Assembly (NCBI RefSeq): GCF_030009775.1
Contig: NZ_JASCTH010000025.1
Coordinates: forward strand, 25,373-89,372
Source: Actinoplanes sandaracinus
Lineage (GTDB): Bacteria > Actinomycetota > Actinomycetes > Mycobacteriales > Micromonosporaceae
Direction: 5' to 3'
DNA: 64,000 bases
Positions within the stretch are counted from its first letter, which is position 1, and every line of letters begins with the position of its first letter. Below the pieces are notes generated by a model. It worked only from the letters and a program-made list of their open reading frames with translations, was not told the DNA's origin and did not search any database. The position numbers were made by a program, and so were the translations under genes. This document shows positions 63,109 through 64,000 of this stretch, one piece after another.

Positions 63109-63940
63109 TCTTCAACCCCCTGAATCAATTGAAGGGGATGCATGGCAAACCGATTGAACATGGCAAGCAGGCCCCCCGTGGTTTCGCAGCCTGCCACATT
63201 GGATCAAGCGGTCGCTACCCTCCGATTGACGGGGGCCGCCGTTGGAAAACGCTTTCTCCGACCCGGAAGTCGCCGCGGTTTCGCCACTGTGGAGGGTTAT
63301 TGCTCGCGTCGCCACCATGCGGGCGATGTGGGCGCTCAGGGGCGTATGTCGGCCCGACGCGAGCGCGCCGGCACTCGGGCGGAAAAGTATTCCGCAGTGG
63401 GAAAACTGACGCCGATCCGATCGTCGGGGCGGCGATGTGGCCGGAACTTAACTTGTTAAGCGCATTCGCCCCAACCAGACGTAAGTGATGCACGTAAATG
63501 CCATTGGGGAATGACGCCTCGATGGCGACTGCGTTCGTGGGTCGCCGGGTGGGCGCAGGGAGGGGTTCGGGTGCTATCGGCGCCCGGAATTGATTTTCGA
63601 ATCCGCGTTTCGTAAACGGTCAATGCTGTAACAATGTGACTGATTGAGGCACGCCGTTGTATTATCGGGCCGGCGGATGTGTCACGCCTTGCCAGGCGGG
63701 GATCGCGTCGCTGGAGTGAGCTCGGTGAACGCCGTGGCGACCCGTGGCCCACGGCGGCGCCGTCGACTGCTTCCGGGGCGCCACGGCGCGGCTTCCGCGA
63801 GAGAGCGTGGCCCGCGATCATCGACGGTGAGGCTCTGTCGATGGGCGGCCCACGCGTAGGTCTGCACAGGCGTCCGGGCCCCGGGTGTGATCGGCTTCTA
63901 TTGATTCTTCACGTGCCGATTGCCGCCGGTGGTATGCGCC
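63109..63940. other. 832-bp gene-poor end of contig
   Basis: Upstream region of the second cassette and the contig end. It contains the hairpin CCCCT/AGGGG (63117-63121 with 63133-63137) around the first gene's Shine-Dalgarno sequence. Beyond about 63200 composition drops in GC in places (GTAACAATGTGACTGATTG near 63630). No open frame there has a ribosome site or family resemblance; I see no gene. Confidence 0.5.
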
Positions 63941-64000
63941 GGGGGGGGGGGGGTGGGGGGGGGCAAAAACAACCCCCCCCCCCCCCCCGCCCCCCCCCCC
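63941..64000. other. Poly-G/poly-C contig-end artefact
   Basis: The last 60 bases are almost only G, then CAAAAACAA, then almost only C. This does not resemble the rest of the genome and is typical of a bad assembly end. Confidence 0.85.

Noticed and set aside
63456..63821. 121-codon minus-strand ORF near the contig end
   Set aside because: Arg/Ser/Ala-rich composition, no ribosome site, no family resemblance; looks like chance in GC-rich DNA.

Overview
The window is GC-rich throughout, uses GTG and TTG starts freely and has strong Shine-Dalgarno sequences. Its gene content (FxSxx-type STAND/TPR protein, Tat-secreted exoproteins, a CBM2-tailed esterase, many GGDEF proteins, ECF sigma factors) points to a filamentous actinomycete, probably Micromonosporaceae (Actinoplanes-like). 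That placement is an inference from gene content. The right edge looks like a contig end: the last 60 bases are poly-G/poly-C. A similar low-complexity scar at about 59.28-59.35 kb frameshifts a gene.

Region 1 (1-6.2 kb) is an island resembling the FxSxx-COOH peptide system: a left-truncated NB-ARC/TPR protein, a 59-codon precursor-like peptide on the minus strand, a nucleosidase fused to an EAD2-like domain, a HExxH protein of the peptide beta-hydroxylase family and a small membrane protein. The expected radical SAM maturase is not in the window.

Region 2 (6.25-21.9 kb) is the most notable part, a RiPP biosynthetic locus that I cannot match to a described class. Two adjacent small peptides with related leaders end in CGGCDSCN and CSGCDGCMGCSM. 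They head an operon with a glutamine-dependent asparagine-synthetase homologue, a partner protein with a PqqD-like end, a DUF692/MNIO iron oxidase, a glycosyltransferase with a PqqD-like tail, a second asparagine-synthetase homologue and a methyltransferase. Upstream lie an O-carbamoyltransferase and a 2OG-type oxygenase on the same strand, and a divergent methyltransferase-oxygenase-glycosyltransferase operon. The gene set suggests cysteine-modified peptides that are also amidated or cyclised, glycosylated, carbamoylated, hydroxylated and methylated. No dedicated protease or exporter is visible.

Region 3 (21.9-39.2 kb) is mixed: an amidase pseudogene, a DUF4328-like membrane protein, an acetyltransferase, a secreted CE1-type esterase with CBM2, three membrane c-di-GMP enzymes with similar sensor halves, two alpha/beta-hydrolase or membrane genes, a TetR regulator facing a DUF4386-like gene across two 13-bp palindromes, two tandem ABC-F resistance-type ATPases, and an ABM-like protein translationally coupled to a sigma factor.

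Region 4 (39.2-44 kb) and region 7 (58.7-63.1 kb) carry two related thiol-redox cassettes. Each has a Tat-type or secreted Cys-rich protein, a membrane-anchored thioredoxin-like protein, a tiny membrane peptide and a homologous polytopic membrane protein, with a MauE-like protein in or beside the cassette. Region 4 also has CcdA and a TlpA lipoprotein.

Region 5 (44-53 kb) has an enoyl-CoA hydratase, an aldo/keto reductase, an uncharacterised operon (methyltransferase, YbdK-type ligase, heme-oxygenase-like iron enzyme), a radical SAM/SPASM protein, and a WYL regulator divergent from a hydrolase across a 25-bp palindrome. Several decayed genes lie among them.

Region 6 (53-58.6 kb) has a degraded acyl-CoA dehydrogenase/PhnD/diiron operon followed by a complete selenocysteine locus: tRNA-Sec, selD, selA and selB.
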